Source: Prolixibacteraceae bacterium
GTDB lineage: Bacteria > Bacteroidota > Bacteroidia > Bacteroidales > Prolixibacteraceae
Direction: 5' to 3'
Length of the DNA stretch: 19,088 bases
Assembly (NCBI GenBank): GCA_016788685.1
Contig: JAEUSS010000011.1
Coordinates: forward strand, 1-19,088
Positions 7,790 to 14,018 of this stretch are shown here, in pieces (the stretch's first letter is position 1; each line of letters opens with the position of its first letter). A model generated the notes under the pieces. That model did not search any database. It was not told where the DNA came from and was given only the letters and a program-made list of their open reading frames with translations. The translations under genes were made by a program, and so were the position numbers.

Positions 7790-7948
7790 ATGAAAAGGAC
7801 ATTTCAGCCATCTAACAGAAAAAGAAAAAACAAACACGGGTTCCGCGAAAGAATGTCTACTGCCAATGGCCGTAAAGTTTTGAAAGCCCGTCGTGCTAAA
7901 GGAAGAAAAAAACTGACAGTTTCTGACGAACCGCAACACAAGAGATAG
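7790..7948 (+). CDS. rpmH: 50S ribosomal protein L34
   Basis: A 52-residue, very basic protein beginning [18 protein letters not shown] and continuing [20 protein letters not shown], the nearly invariant L34 sequence. Most of the family is 44-52 residues; the extra C-terminal tail here (after GRKKLTV, ending SDEPQHKR) is typical of Bacteroidota. L34 sits in the 23S rRNA core of the large subunit. It has its own promoter (7714-7744) and terminator (7981-8012), so it is transcribed alone. rnpA, a usual partner of rpmH in other phyla, is not next to it. It is short enough to be missed by length-filtered gene finding. Confidence 0.97.
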   Translation: MKRTFQPSNRKRKNKHGFRERMSTANGRKVLKARRAKGRKKLTVSDEPQHKR

Positions 7949-7980
7949 TCAAAAGCTTTCGGGTTTCCGACCATATACAG

Positions 7981-8012
7981 AAGGTAAAGAATGAATTTTC
8001 TTTACCTTTTTG
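7981..8012 (+). terminator. Rho-independent terminator of rpmH
   Basis: An 11-bp perfect stem (AAGGTAAAGAA at 7981-7991 with TTCTTTACCTT at 7998-8008), a 6-nt loop, and a T-rich tail, 32 bp after the rpmH stop codon. The stem is rather AT-rich. Confidence 0.75.
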
Positions 8013-8107
8013 TGTTTATACCCTAGCATGAGAATTCACCCCCGAAAGCATTCATTGCTGCGAATGTTTTTCATCTTTTTCGGAAACCGTTCTGCTAAAT
8101 TTTAAAC

Positions 8108-8115
8108 TACTTTTG
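8108..8115 (+). promoter_or_regulatory. Candidate -7 element for PASTA-rluD unit
   Basis: TACTTTTG fits TAnnTTTG, 28 bp before the ATG of the PASTA protein. There is no TTTG at the -33 distance, only a T-rich stretch near 8075-8080. Confidence 0.45.
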
Positions 8116-8143
8116 TGTTTTACCGAATCCTGAATTTTACCGC

Positions 8144-8968
8144 ATGACACTAAAAGAATTTTTTAAGAGTAAAACCTTTAAGCTGAATGCACTTGCTGCC
8201 ATCGGAATCAGCATTTTTCTGATTGTACTGAATATGTTCATCCTCCGGATCTACACCGACCACGGCGATTCGGTTCAAATTCCCGACCTGCGGGGGAAAA
8301 CCGATGCCGAAGTTTCAGCCCTGTTAAACGACATCAACCTCAGGTACCAAATCCGCGATTCGGTTTATTCACGTGAGACTGCGCCGGGAACCGTCCTGGA
8401 TCAGTTCCCGAAAGCCGGGATGAAAGTCAAGGAAAACCGCACCATATTTATCACCATGTGCGCCCTCAGCCAGGAAATGATACCAATGCCGCAACTGACC
8501 GACATTTCGTACAGGCAGGCGGTAAACATCATCGAAAGTTCGGGCCTGGTTTCAGGAAACATTGAATACAAACCATCAGAATTCCCCAATCTTGTTCTGG
8601 AGCAAAAAGCTGAGGGAAGAACCCTCCGGGTCGGCGAAATGATTCCCAAAGGTACCGTCATCGATTTGGTTCTGGGAAGCGACAGCAATGGCGAAACCAG
8701 CGAAGTGCCGAACCTGTTCGGCCGCAACCTTGCCGAAGTCCGCCTGATTCTGGGAGAAGCTATCCTGAATGTCGGGACCATCACCTATGATGAATCATTT
8801 AGTTCCGAAGAAGACAAAGCCAAAGGATTGATCTTCCGGCAAAGCCCGGATCCAAACGAGGTTTTTGAAGTCGTCAAAGGGACTGCCATTGACTTGTGGC
8901 TCACCATCGATCCGGCCAAGCTGGAGGCAAAACCGAAAGCAGAAGAACCCGAAAACTCATTCTTTTAG
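8144..8968 (+). CDS. Membrane-anchored PASTA domain protein without kinase
   Basis: The 274-residue protein has a short cytoplasmic start, one membrane segment (about 16-36), and three PASTA repeats outside the membrane (about 44-108, 112-178 and 185-257). Each repeat begins with the hallmark V/M-P-x-L segment: VQIPDLRGKT, IPMPQLTDIS and SEVPNLFGRN. PASTA domains bind peptidoglycan fragments or beta-lactams in Ser/Thr kinases and penicillin-binding proteins of Gram-positives. Here there is neither a kinase nor a transpeptidase domain, and the tail after the third repeat is charged and short. The stop codon is followed directly by the ATG of the RluD gene, so the pair is one operon. Role in Bacteroidota is not established; a periplasmic wall-binding role is inference. 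Confidence 0.88.
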   Translation: MTLKEFFKSKTFKLNALAAIGISIFLIVLNMFILRIYTDHGDSVQIPDLRGKTDAEVSALLNDINLRYQIRDSVYSRETAPGTVLDQFPKAGMKVKENRTIFITMCALSQEMIPMPQLTDISYRQAVNIIESSGLVSGNIEYKPSEFPNLVLEQKAEGRTLRVGEMIPKGTVIDLVLGSDSNGETSEVPNLFGRNLAEVRLILGEAILNVGTITYDESFSSEEDKAKGLIFRQSPDPNEVFEVVKGTAIDLWLTIDPAKLEAKPKAEEPENSFF

Positions 8969-10033
8969 ATGATTGAAGAAAACGAAATATTCGACGAATT
9001 TGACGAAACTGAAGAGACCGAAGACGGTGCTCTGTTTGAACATTACAACATAGTTGTTGACCCCGGCCAGACCTTGTTGCGGATCGATAAATTTTTATCG
9101 AACCGGCTGATGAATGCCACCCGAAGCCGCCTGCAAGCCGCTGCCGACGAAGGCAAAATTCTGGTCAACAAAATTCCGGTAAAATCGAGTTACAAAGTAA
9201 AACCCGGCGACGACATTTCCATTGTGATGGACTATCCGCGCCGCGAACTCAAAATTATTCCGGAGGACATCCCCTTAAACATTGTTTATGAAGATGACGA
9301 CCTGCTGGTTGTTAACAAGCCGGCCGGCCTGGTAGTACACCCCGGACATGGCAATTACTCGGGCACTTTGGTCAATGCCCTGGCCTATCATTTCAAAGAT
9401 TTGCCGCTTTTCAATTCCGAAGATCCGCGCCCGGGGCTCATTCACCGGATCGACAAAAACACTTCGGGACTGCTGGTTGTTGCCAAAACACTGGAGGCCA
9501 AAGCTAAACTTTCTCTTCAGTTCTTCGAAAAAACAACCAAACGGAAATACGTTGCGCTCGTATGGGGCGACTTGAAAGACGACGAAGGCACCATCACCGG
9601 AAACATTGGACGAAGCCCTAAAAACAGACAGGTTTTTACCGTTTTTCCTGACGGAGATTACGGCAAGCATGCTGTCACCCATTACAAAGTTATTGAACGG
9701 CTGGGTTATGTGAACCTCGTGGAATGCCGCCTGGAAACCGGACGCACCCACCAGATCAGGGTACACATGAAACACATCGGGCACCCGCTGTTTAACGACG
9801 ACAATTACGGTGGCGACCAAATACTGAAAGGCACCACCTTCACCAAATACAAACAATTTGTAGCCAACTGTTTTGAGATGATTCCGCGCCAGGCCCTTCA
9901 TGCGCAAATGCTGGGGTTTGTTCATCCCACTACCGGCGAAGAAATGATCTTTGAATCGGAACTTCCGGAAGATCTGGCCAATGTGATTGTAAAATGGCGG
10001 AATTATTTGTCAAATCGGGTAACTTCGGAATAA
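8969..10033 (+). CDS. RluA/RluD family 23S rRNA pseudouridine synthase
   Basis: The 354-residue protein has an acidic N-terminal extension (1-28), an S4 RNA-binding domain (about 34-90), and a pseudouridine synthase domain. The catalytic motif HRIDKNTSGLLVVAKT is present with Asp162 as nucleophile, plus LLVVNKPAGLVVHPG and the C-terminal ETGRTHQIRVHM block. This set is that of RluD, which isomerises U1911, U1915 and U1917 in helix 69 of 23S rRNA; RluC-like specificity cannot be fully excluded. The ATG abuts the stop codon of the PASTA gene (TAGATG), pointing to coupled translation. The start itself has no Shine-Dalgarno sequence beyond the coupling. Confidence 0.93.
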   Translation: MIEENEIFDEFDETEETEDGALFEHYNIVVDPGQTLLRIDKFLSNRLMNATRSRLQAAADEGKILVNKIPVKSSYKVKPGDDISIVMDYPRRELKIIPEDIPLNIVYEDDDLLVVNKPAGLVVHPGHGNYSGTLVNALAYHFKDLPLFNSEDPRPGLIHRIDKNTSGLLVVAKTLEAKAKLSLQFFEKTTKRKYVALVWGDLKDDEGTITGNIGRSPKNRQVFTVFPDGDYGKHAVTHYKVIERLGYVNLVECRLETGRTHQIRVHMKHIGHPLFNDDNYGGDQILKGTTFTKYKQFVANCFEMIPRQALHAQMLGFVHPTTGEEMIFESELPEDLANVIVKWRNYLSNRVTSE

Positions 10034-10037
10034 TTCT

Positions 10038-10052
10038 GAACCACATAGGACA
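10038..10052 (+). repeat. Left inverted repeat flanking the GxxExxY gene
   Basis: GAACCACATAGGACA here matches the reverse complement of 10489-10503 (GAACCACATAGAACA) in 14 of 15 positions. It begins 4 bp after the stop codon of the RluD gene. Confidence 0.7.
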
Positions 10053-10068
10053 AACTAAGATTAAGAAT

Positions 10069-10482
10069 ATGACCACTCAAAAGGATGTTAACGCATTAAG
10101 CCGTGCCATTATTGGATACGCCATTGAGGTTCATAAGGAACTTGGTCCTGGGCTACTGGAAAGTATTTACGAAAAGTGTCTGGCTCATCTTTTAATTCAG
10201 AATGGATATACAGTCATCGGACAGCAATCAGTTCCCCTGAATTTTAAGGGTTTAGACTTAACCTGCGAACTAAGGTTCGATTTATTGGTGAATGATCTGG
10301 TTGTAGTTGAACTAAAAACAGTCGACGAGATATTGCCAATTCATGAGGCTCAAATCTTGTCATACCTGAAGCTTTTAAAAAAGCCTAAGGGTATTTTAAT
10401 CAATTTTAATTGTTTGAATATTTTCAAAGAGGGACAACAAACGTTTGTCACGGAACATTTTAGAAAACTGCCTATAGAATAA
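10069..10482 (+). CDS. GxxExxY family protein
   Basis: The 137-residue protein contains the family signature GLLESIY (28-34; Gly28, Glu31, Tyr34) after EVHKELGPG, and ends with FRKLPIE. A segment RFDLLVNDLVVVELK (69-83) has the spacing of a PD-(D/E)xK nuclease core (Asp71, Glu81, Lys83), which is how this family is usually viewed; no biochemical activity is established. The upstream in-frame ATG at 9994 overlaps RluD and crosses the left repeat, so the ATG at 10069 is preferred. The gene is more AT-rich than rluD and ddl on either side and is bracketed by inverted repeats, which suggests it arrived as a small cassette. Not part of a recognisable defence cluster. Confidence 0.85.
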   Translation: MTTQKDVNALSRAIIGYAIEVHKELGPGLLESIYEKCLAHLLIQNGYTVIGQQSVPLNFKGLDLTCELRFDLLVNDLVVVELKTVDEILPIHEAQILSYLKLLKKPKGILINFNCLNIFKEGQQTFVTEHFRKLPIE

Positions 10483-10488
10483 ACTATG

Positions 10489-10503
10489 TGTTCTATGTGG
10501 TTC
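10489..10503 (-). repeat. Right inverted repeat flanking the GxxExxY gene
   Basis: Reverse complement GAACCACATAGAACA, 14 of 15 identical to 10038-10052. Just before it CTATGTG occurs once more (10484-10490), so the right end holds a short tandem CTATGTG motif. The repeat lies between the stop of the GxxExxY gene and the ATG of ddl. Confidence 0.7.
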
Positions 10504-10517
10504 AAAGCTTATTAAAA

Positions 10518-11495
10518 ATGAAAAAAAATATTGCAGTTGTTTATGGAGGCGACTCATCCGAATTTGTAGTTTCGGTAAAAAGCAGTAAAAACGTATTTGA
10601 ATCAATCGACCCGGCCATTTATAATGTGTGGAAAGTCCAGATGAAAGGATTGGACTGGGACGTGCTGGAAAACGATCAGGTCATCGCAGCAGTCGATAAA
10701 AGTGACTTCTCTTTCCGGAGAAACGGCGAAAAAATACAGTTCGACTTTGCCTACATCACCATACACGGCACTCCGGGCGAAGACGGAAAACTCCAGGGAT
10801 ACTTCGATCTGGTTAAAATCCCCTACTCTACCTGCGGCGTTTATTCGTCGGCCTTAACCTTCAACAAATATTTCTGCAGCAATTACCTGCGTAATTTCGA
10901 TGTACTCATGGCCAAATCGGTTCGTCTGTTCAAGGGCGATCAGGTTGATGCCGACCAACTGATTGCAGAACTTGGGCTGCCCCTGTTTGTGAAACCCAAC
11001 GCCGGCGGTTCGAGTTTCGGCGTCACCAAAGTGAAAGAAAAAAGCCAGCTTTTGGCTGCACTCGAACTGGCCATGAATGAAAGCCACGACATTCTGATCG
11101 AGCAATTTATCGACGGAAAAGAATTCACCTGCGGGCTGGTCAAACTTTCGGATCAGGAAATTATCTTCCCGGTAACCGAAGTCATTCCGATGAACGAGTT
11201 TTTCGATTACGAAGCCAAGTATGTTGCCGGAAAAACCGACGAGATTACACCGGCACGCATTTCTCCGGAAATGACCCGAAAGATCCAGCAACTCTCTTCG
11301 CACATTTACGACCTGTGCGATTGTTCGGGCATTGTACGCATCGACTACATCCTGAAAGACGGCGAGTTTTATTTCCTGGAAGTAAACACCACTCCCGGAA
11401 TGACCTCCACCAGCTTTGTGCCCCAGCAAATTGCAGCGATGGATCGTAAATTGGGCGACATCCTGGGACTGATCATCGAAGACCAGCTGAAGTAA
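10518..11495 (+). CDS. ddl: D-alanine--D-alanine ligase
   Basis: Makes the D-Ala-D-Ala dipeptide for the peptidoglycan stem, using ATP, in the cytoplasm. The 325-residue protein has the ATP-grasp layout: N-terminal segment VVYGGDSSEFVVS (7-19), HGTPGEDG (83-90), the ATP-binding block KPNAGGSSFGV (159-169), EEFIDGKEFTC-like segment (EQFIDGKEFTC, 195-205) and the metal-binding LEVNTTPGMT (287-296). The N-terminal GGDSSE replaces the GGxSxEhevS of most Ddl proteins, and is the form I know from Bacteroidota. The ATG at 10518 gives a standard start (MKKNIAVVYGG); upstream in-frame residues to 10488 overlap the right inverted repeat and look non-coding. A terminator follows. Confidence 0.95.
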   Translation: MKKNIAVVYGGDSSEFVVSVKSSKNVFESIDPAIYNVWKVQMKGLDWDVLENDQVIAAVDKSDFSFRRNGEKIQFDFAYITIHGTPGEDGKLQGYFDLVKIPYSTCGVYSSALTFNKYFCSNYLRNFDVLMAKSVRLFKGDQVDADQLIAELGLPLFVKPNAGGSSFGVTKVKEKSQLLAALELAMNESHDILIEQFIDGKEFTCGLVKLSDQEIIFPVTEVIPMNEFFDYEAKYVAGKTDEITPARISPEMTRKIQQLSSHIYDLCDCSGIVRIDYILKDGEFYFLEVNTTPGMTSTSFVPQQIAAMDRKLGDILGLIIEDQLK

Positions 11496-11501
11496 TATTG
11501 C

Positions 11502-11549
11502 TGACAACTAAAATATCCGGAGGGAGCCGCAAGGTTCCCTTTTTTTGTT
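11502..11549 (+). terminator. ddl terminator; first copy of a ~47-bp repeated sequence
   Basis: The hairpin is AGGGAGCC (11521-11528), GCAA loop, GGTTCCCT (11533-11540), with one G-U pair, then seven T. The whole stretch 11502-11549 recurs at 13903-13948 with only two single-base length differences, both in homopolymer runs. As a terminator it is well placed, 25 bp after the ddl stop. Confidence 0.85.
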
Positions 11550-11604
11550 TATTTTTTATTGCAGACATCCGATAAAAAAAGCCATCCGGAATTACACCCC
11601 CGAT

Positions 11605-11635
11605 TTTATGATTACATAAAAAGATTATAAATTTG
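11605..11635 (+). promoter_or_regulatory. Promoter of the lipoprotein-OMP pair
   Basis: TAAATTTG (11628-11635) matches TAnnTTTG exactly; TTTA (11605-11608) is a 3-of-4 match to the -33 TTTG at a 19-bp spacer. The ATG of the lipoprotein follows 30 bp later. Confidence 0.55.
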
Positions 11636-11665
11636 ACTTCCTGCAAAAACTAAAAAACAACCAAA

Positions 11666-12388
11666 ATGAAAACCTACCTGTATCTTCTGGCTTTTATTGC
11701 CACCCTGGCGCTTGCTTCGTGCAGCCCGAAAGTCACCACCTCAGTAATTAAGAAATACGAACCCACCGATTTTAAAACGGAAGTCGTTATTTTGGGATTG
11801 GAAGACCCGATTCCGGATGAAACGGAAGTGCTCGGGGATATAAAAATCGGTGACGCCGGTTTTACCTCCAAATGCACTTATGAGGACGTGATTAATCTGG
11901 CCAAACTGGAAGCGATGAAACTGGGTGGAAATGCGATAAAAATTACCGAACACAAATTACCCTCGGCAATGGGAAGTTCATGTCACCGGATTACTGCAAA
12001 AATCCTGAAAGCCGATGACATCAGTAAATTGAACATTGCCCCTGCTGAAGAAATCATTCCGGATGCAGACTACGCCATTTTGAATATTTATCGGTACGGA
12101 GGCCCCGGGGCACTGGTCGGATATGATATCTACCTGGGAGACGAGGTGCTCACGCGGGTAGTAAACAACTACAAAACGAGCGTAAAAACCACCAAGTTCG
12201 GATTAAACACTGTTTGGGCAAAAACCGAGGCTAAAGAAGAACTCCCGGTTGATATTGAAAAAGGACGGCAATATTACATCCGTTGCAGCATCGGGATGGG
12301 TGCTTTCGTTGGGCGCCCTAAGCTTGAGCTTGTCGGCAGCAAGACCGGTAAACAAGAGTTCGAATCATTTAAAGCCAAACATCAATGA
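11666..12388 (+). CDS. Lipoprotein with C-terminal DUF2846-like domain
   Basis: The 240-residue protein starts with a lipoprotein signal peptide (MKTYLYLLAFIATLALASC), lipobox LASC with Cys19 as the acylated residue. Residues ~40-116 form an alpha/beta segment with a NLAKLEAMKLGGNAIKI helix-turn similar to small YbjQ/RcsF-like lipoprotein domains (weak resemblance). Residues ~134-225 (DYAILNIYRYGG, YDIYLGDEVLTRVVNN, GRQYYIRCSI) resemble DUF2846, a beta-sandwich in outer-membrane-associated lipoproteins. The gene overlaps the following barrel gene by 4 bp (ATGA), so the two are translated together and may act as a pair in the outer membrane. The function is unknown. Confidence 0.75.
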   Translation: MKTYLYLLAFIATLALASCSPKVTTSVIKKYEPTDFKTEVVILGLEDPIPDETEVLGDIKIGDAGFTSKCTYEDVINLAKLEAMKLGGNAIKITEHKLPSAMGSSCHRITAKILKADDISKLNIAPAEEIIPDADYAILNIYRYGGPGALVGYDIYLGDEVLTRVVNNYKTSVKTTKFGLNTVWAKTEAKEELPVDIEKGRQYYIRCSIGMGAFVGRPKLELVGSKTGKQEFESFKAKHQ

Positions 12389-13263
12389 AAAAGATTTTAA
12401 TCATCATCATTCTCGCCGTTCTGTTTGCACACAGTTCTTTTAGCCAGGATTTAATTGTCACTGCCAAAGGAGATTCGATCAACTGCAAGATCAACAAAGA
12501 ACGAAATGACTTTATTTATTTTACGTTTTCAAAAGATCAGGAGATCCGGGAAACCTTGCTGCAGAGATCACAGATAAAAACCTACAGCAAAGGATACTTT
12601 TCTCAATCTGAAATCCCTTCCGACTATCAGTCGTCAGGCAAAGACTACGAAAAAATCAGGATCTCAGTAAACGGGGGATACAGTTACAGGTTCGCCAAAA
12701 TCTCCGGATCTGTTCCCGATGAATACCGCGATTACATGAAAAAACTAAAATCGGGGCACCACTTCTCCGCTGATGCCGCGTATTTTCTGAGCGAGTCGAT
12801 CGGACTCGGCCTTAAATTCAGCCAGTTCAACTCAAAAGAAAATTTCGGGACAATTTTCACTGATCTCGACGGAGATGGAATCACTGACACCGGCAAAATG
12901 AACGATAACATCTCGATCTCATTTATCGGCCCCATGATCGCCAGCCAAATACCATCAGCAAACTTGAAGAACGCCTTGTTTTCCAACCTGGCAATCGGAG
13001 TCCTTAGTTATAAGGACAATGGCAACCTAATTATTCCGGTTGAACTTAAGGGATCAACGTTAGGACTTGTCGGCGAGATTGGCTATCAGGTGGGGATAGC
13101 CAAAAATCTGTCGGCTGCATTTACTTTTTCATACACCCTGGGAACACTCACTAAAATCGAATCTACAACTCTGGGAAACACCACGACAATAGAGCTAGAT
13201 GGCGACGACCGTGAAAACCTGGGGCGGATTGATTTTTCCATCGGATTCGTTTTTCACAAATAA
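12385..13263 (+). CDS. Predicted outer-membrane beta-barrel-like protein
   Basis: The 292-residue protein has a signal peptide (MKKILIIIILAVLFAHSSFS, cleavage near Gln21). A short N-terminal domain follows (22-75; VTAKGDSINCKINKERNDFI, then ETLLQRSQIKTYSKG), a form often seen ahead of barrels in Bacteroidota and thought to be a small beta domain. From ~90 on, alternating amphipathic strands (IRISVNGGYSYRFA, HFSADAAYFLSESIGLGLKF, SAAFTFSYTLG) end in the aromatic IDFSIGFVFHK, as in outer-membrane barrels. A loop DLDGDGITD (160-168) looks like a calcium-binding thrombospondin-type-3 motif. The gene overlaps the upstream lipoprotein by 4 bp. I do not recognise a specific function. Confidence 0.7.
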   Translation: MKKILIIIILAVLFAHSSFSQDLIVTAKGDSINCKINKERNDFIYFTFSKDQEIRETLLQRSQIKTYSKGYFSQSEIPSDYQSSGKDYEKIRISVNGGYSYRFAKISGSVPDEYRDYMKKLKSGHHFSADAAYFLSESIGLGLKFSQFNSKENFGTIFTDLDGDGITDTGKMNDNISISFIGPMIASQIPSANLKNALFSNLAIGVLSYKDNGNLIIPVELKGSTLGLVGEIGYQVGIAKNLSAAFTFSYTLGTLTKIESTTLGNTTTIELDGDDRENLGRIDFSIGFVFHK

Positions 13264-13317
13264 ACACCTTGCTTCTGCGCATAAACCCCGGAAGTTTCTA
13301 CTCTTAACTTATTGCAA

Positions 13318-13348
13318 CTCATCGGATGACTTTCAGTCATCCGATGAG
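13318..13348. other. Perfect 14-bp-stem hairpin after the barrel gene
   Basis: CTCATCGGATGACT (13318-13331) pairs without mismatch with AGTCATCCGATGAG (13335-13348) around a 3-nt loop, TTC. No T tract follows on either strand, so it is not a typical terminator. It lies 55 bp after the barrel stop and 53 bp before the heptad-repeat tract; its role is unknown. Confidence 0.7.
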
Positions 13349-13401
13349 CTAGTCTTCGAAGTCCATCTTCTGCAAACAAATAAACATCCGAAAAGAAACC
13401 G

Positions 13402-13758
13402 GTCGGGGTAAAACTGATCGGAAACGAGGATGAAATCAAACCAATCGGGATAAAAATGCCCGACATCGGGGTAGCCGACCCCAATATTGAGGTAAAAACG
13501 ATCGGGAACGGGGTCACGAACGACAACATCGGGGTAAAAACAAAACCGATCGGGGTAAAAATGAAACCAATCAAGATCCGAATGAAACCGATCGGAGCCG
13601 CGAACCCCGGCATTGGAGTAAAAATGAACGCCACCTTACATTCCGACCCCGATGCCCTTGTAAAAATGCCCGACATCGTTCATCCTGACCCCGATGCTGA
13701 TGTAAAAACAAGCGACAATGAAGTCGGAATGAAACCGATCGGACAAAAACGGGCCGGC
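13402..13758 (+). repeat. Degenerate 21-bp tandem repeat tract (7-codon period)
   Basis: Seventeen consecutive 21-bp units stay in strict register. The clearest are ATCGGGGTAAAAACAAAACC G (13528-13548) and the unit at 13549-13569 with the same ATCGGGGTAAAA core; consensus ATC GGG GTA AAA ATG AAA CCG. Read in frame it gives heptapeptides such as IGVKTKP, IGVKMKP, IKIRMKP, IGAANPG and IGVKMNA. From 13633 on a 42-bp super-unit appears (TLHSDPD-ALVKMPD then IVHPDPD-ADVKTSD). Units are 50-90% alike by eye; none is an exact copy. The 755-bp gap between the barrel gene and dnaB (13264-14018) consists of the hairpin, this tract, a GC-rich tail and the second terminator copy. Confidence 0.8.
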
Positions 13759-13905
13759 AGGTTTGTCTGGAGATCTGAATGTTCCGGAAATCCAAAGAAA
13801 AAGCGAGTCCTCCGGTCACTGATCCGATGGCTTCGGGTCAGCGGATCAGCCAGTGACAGCCCGCTCCCTGGCAGCAGCAGCTCCGCCATGCCTGATTTTT
13901 GTTGA
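13456..13905 (+). CDS. Doubtful repeat-encoded hypothetical protein
   Basis: An ATG-to-stop frame of 149 residues covers most of the heptad tract and the GC-rich stretch after it. It is in the same frame as the upstream barrel gene but separated by several stops. The first ~100 residues are IGVKMKP-type heptads, polar and basic; the rest (RFVWRSECSGNPKKKR, then a Ser-rich end) looks unlike any protein I know. There is no signal peptide. The frame upstream of the ATG continues with the same repeats to 13384 without a start codon, which suggests the ATG is just one of many repeat ATGs, and that this is either a decayed gene or a non-coding repeat that happens to stay open. The opposite strand is open over the same tract too, which weakens the coding case. 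Confidence 0.2.
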   Translation: MPDIGVADPNIEVKTIGNGVTNDNIGVKTKPIGVKMKPIKIRMKPIGAANPGIGVKMNATLHSDPDALVKMPDIVHPDPDADVKTSDNEVGMKPIGQKRAGRFVWRSECSGNPKKKRVLRSLIRWLRVSGSASDSPLPGSSSSAMPDFC

Positions 13906-13948
13906 CAACTAAATATCCGGAGGGAGCCGCAAGGTTCCCTTTTTTGTT
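13903..13948 (+). terminator. Second copy of the ddl-terminator sequence
   Basis: Same hairpin as after ddl (stem 13921-13928 with 13933-13940, GCAA loop, then six T). Matches 11502-11549 except for one A and one T fewer in homopolymer runs. It closes the 11.5-13.9 kb island just ahead of dnaB. Confidence 0.8.
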
Positions 13949-13955
13949 ACCTTTG
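13948..13955 (+). promoter_or_regulatory. Candidate -7 element for dnaB
   Basis: TACCTTTG matches TAnnTTTG immediately after the T tract of the second terminator copy and 63 bp before the dnaB ATG. The -33 region would fall inside the terminator hairpin and has no TTTG. Confidence 0.35.
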
Positions 13956-14018
13956 AATCCCTGCAAAAAAATGCAGAAAACAGAAAATAAGATTCCTGAT
14001 TGACTGAATTCCAAAAAC

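Noticed and set aside
9275..9925. Long minus-strand open frame inside the RluD gene
   Set aside because: Lies wholly antisense to a well-supported gene with full family motifs and has no recognisable domain.
9994..10068. N-terminal extension of the GxxExxY protein
   Set aside because: It reads through the RluD end and the inverted repeat; the family signature fits a start at 10069.
10854..11507. Minus-strand open frame of 217 codons antisense to ddl
   Set aside because: Antisense to a clear ddl gene; residues do not resemble a protein family.
13254..13676. Minus-strand open frame of 140 codons over the heptad repeats, with hydrophobic IGFIFTP-type repeats
   Set aside because: It arises because a 21-bp unit without stops in one frame is also open in the reverse frame. 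It overlaps the end of the barrel gene, and has no promoter or ribosome site.
13402..13758. CRISPR array
   Set aside because: Units are directly adjacent, 21 bp long, divergent, and have no spacers; no cas genes are present.
13816..13856. Imperfect inverted repeat in the GC-rich tail after the heptad tract
   Set aside because: Pairs 12 bases but needs a 4-nt bulge; too weak to call as a functional element.
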